A stretch of DNA of 29,828 nucleotides from a virus: IMG/VR virus record IMGVR_UViG_3300005264_000159, positions 1 through 29,828 of that record; one strand, 5' to 3'. The notes beneath the pieces are model-generated. The model was not told where the DNA came from. It saw nothing but the letters and a program-made list of their open reading frames with translations, and searched no databases. The translations under genes were made by a program, and so were the position numbers. Below, in pieces: positions 29,155 through 29,828 of the stretch. Position 1 is the first letter of the stretch. Each line of letters begins with the position of its first letter.

Positions 29155-29527
29155 CTTAGATAAATTAGACCAAGGGCTAAAGGATGCTTCTGATAATATC
29201 GATACTATTGAAACTAACGTATCTGAAAATGCAAATAATATAGCGAATATTGATGAAATTGTCAATGTACCAAATGTATCAAATTCTATCGTTTCAACAA
29301 AAAGATTATTTAATATAGGCAAGGGTGATTCGAGTGAATTAGCTACAGAAGCAATAAATTCATTAGTAGATATAAAAATTAAAGGGGTTAATCCAAGAGT
29401 TAATGTATTTACAAATAGTATGCTTAAAGCCCCTGTAACTCAATGGCAAGTAGGAAGTGCTGTATCTATAACACCAACATCAAAAGGATTTACTTTAAGC
29501 CAATCTGGCGGTGGAAGTATACTATAG
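29138..29527 (+). CDS. tail fibre protein, continuing frame (right-end copy)
   Basis: 129 codons in the frame that begins with TTG 29138 only nominally. LNAVNLDKLDQGLKDASDNI and IETNVSENANNIANIDEIV form a helical or coiled stalk; the region from MLKAPVTQW onward equals the window's first 105 bases. It ends GGGSIL through a 115-base deletion relative to the left-end copy. Without indels this frame joins 2-1468. Confidence 0.7.
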   Translation: MLNAVNLDKLDQGLKDASDNIDTIETNVSENANNIANIDEIVNVPNVSNSIVSTKRLFNIGKGDSSELATEAINSLVDIKIKGVNPRVNVFTNSMLKAPVTQWQVGSAVSITPTSKGFTLSQSGGGSIL

Positions 29528-29828
29528 GCGATACACCAACTTCATTATTTTTTTCTGCTGGAAGCAATCATGAATTTGTTCATACAAACAAATCTTTTAA
29601 AGTAACTAATAAGCCAGGAATTTATATTTCAACAGCTGAAGCTTATCCTGGAACAATAATAAATTTAGTTGCTATAGATATAACTGCAAATGGCTTAGAA
29701 AGTTTAACTAACGATGAATTAGAAGCTTATGCTAAGACAATAAATAAAGAAGATGGATTTCAGTTTGATGATGGACTAGAGGTTATTTCAACTAATTCAA
29801 ATTTAATTGAAGTTGATAAATTTCAACT
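29413..29828. repeat. right copy of the imperfect terminal repeat
   Basis: Counterpart of 1-531. It lacks the segment matching 106-220 and has a denser block of substitutions between 29529 and 29605, the fibre loop. Confidence 0.85.
29518..29828 (+). pseudogene. tail fibre protein, divergent partial copy cut by the window end
   Basis: In the frame beginning TAT at 29518 it reads YTIGDTPTSLFFSAGSNHEF and continues to the window end as ISTNSNLIEVDKFQ. It corresponds to bases 221-531. Replacements cluster in one loop: NDEVIYKHQ in the left copy, NHEFVHTNK here. Frame is lost against the part before 29518. Confidence 0.75.

Overview
The window is an almost complete, strongly AT-rich phage genome, with every recognisable gene on the + strand. 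The virion genes are those of a contractile-tailed phage (myovirus morphology): sheath, tube, two-part tail chaperone, short tape measure, hub, spike, gp25-like wedge and baseplate J. AGGAGG-type ribosome sites, frequent TTG/GTG starts, TTGACA/TATAAT promoters and family resemblances suggest a low-GC Bacillota host (Clostridia or Erysipelotrichia type). Fusobacteria cannot be excluded.

The two ends overlap. Bases 1-531 and 29413-29828 are two versions of the same tail-fibre segment, so the molecule is probably circular or terminally redundant, about 29.4 kb. The versions are not identical: the right one carries a 115-base deletion and about 20 substitutions.

Layout: 2-1468 tail-fibre C-terminal part; 1493-2314 lysis module (XhlA-like protein, M15 peptidase, small membrane protein) closed by a terminator; 2391-5086 early control region with two HTH proteins, an excisionase-like protein, two strong promoters with palindromes, several tiny genes and a Rad52-like annealing protein; 5093-5838 two iteron-like arrays among winged-helix genes; 6511-6592 DnaA-box-like repeats; 6738-10252 primase-helicase, RusA resolvase and SSB; 10370-11056 HTH protein; 11056-11622 a leader region rich in RNA structure; 11622-15901 nuclease, terminase, portal, MuF; 16007-20588 scaffold, capsid, connectors; 20602-29828 tail, baseplate and fibre.

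The logic is: early promoters express regulators and recombination genes, the winged-helix proteins and iterons probably start replication, primase-helicase/SSB/RusA carry it out, and the 11 kb leader opens the packaging and structural operon.

Two things stand out. First, a structured leader at 11474-11615 has a branched RNA fold, plus an alternative 8-bp pairing that would cover the ribosome site of the nuclease gene. Second, short tandem duplications and short out-of-frame deletions recur in genes that should be essential (portal, baseplate J, tail fibre, Rad52-like, HTH genes). This points either to a mosaic or misassembled population consensus or to a decaying genome. No integrase, CI-type repressor, tRNA or CRISPR array was seen.
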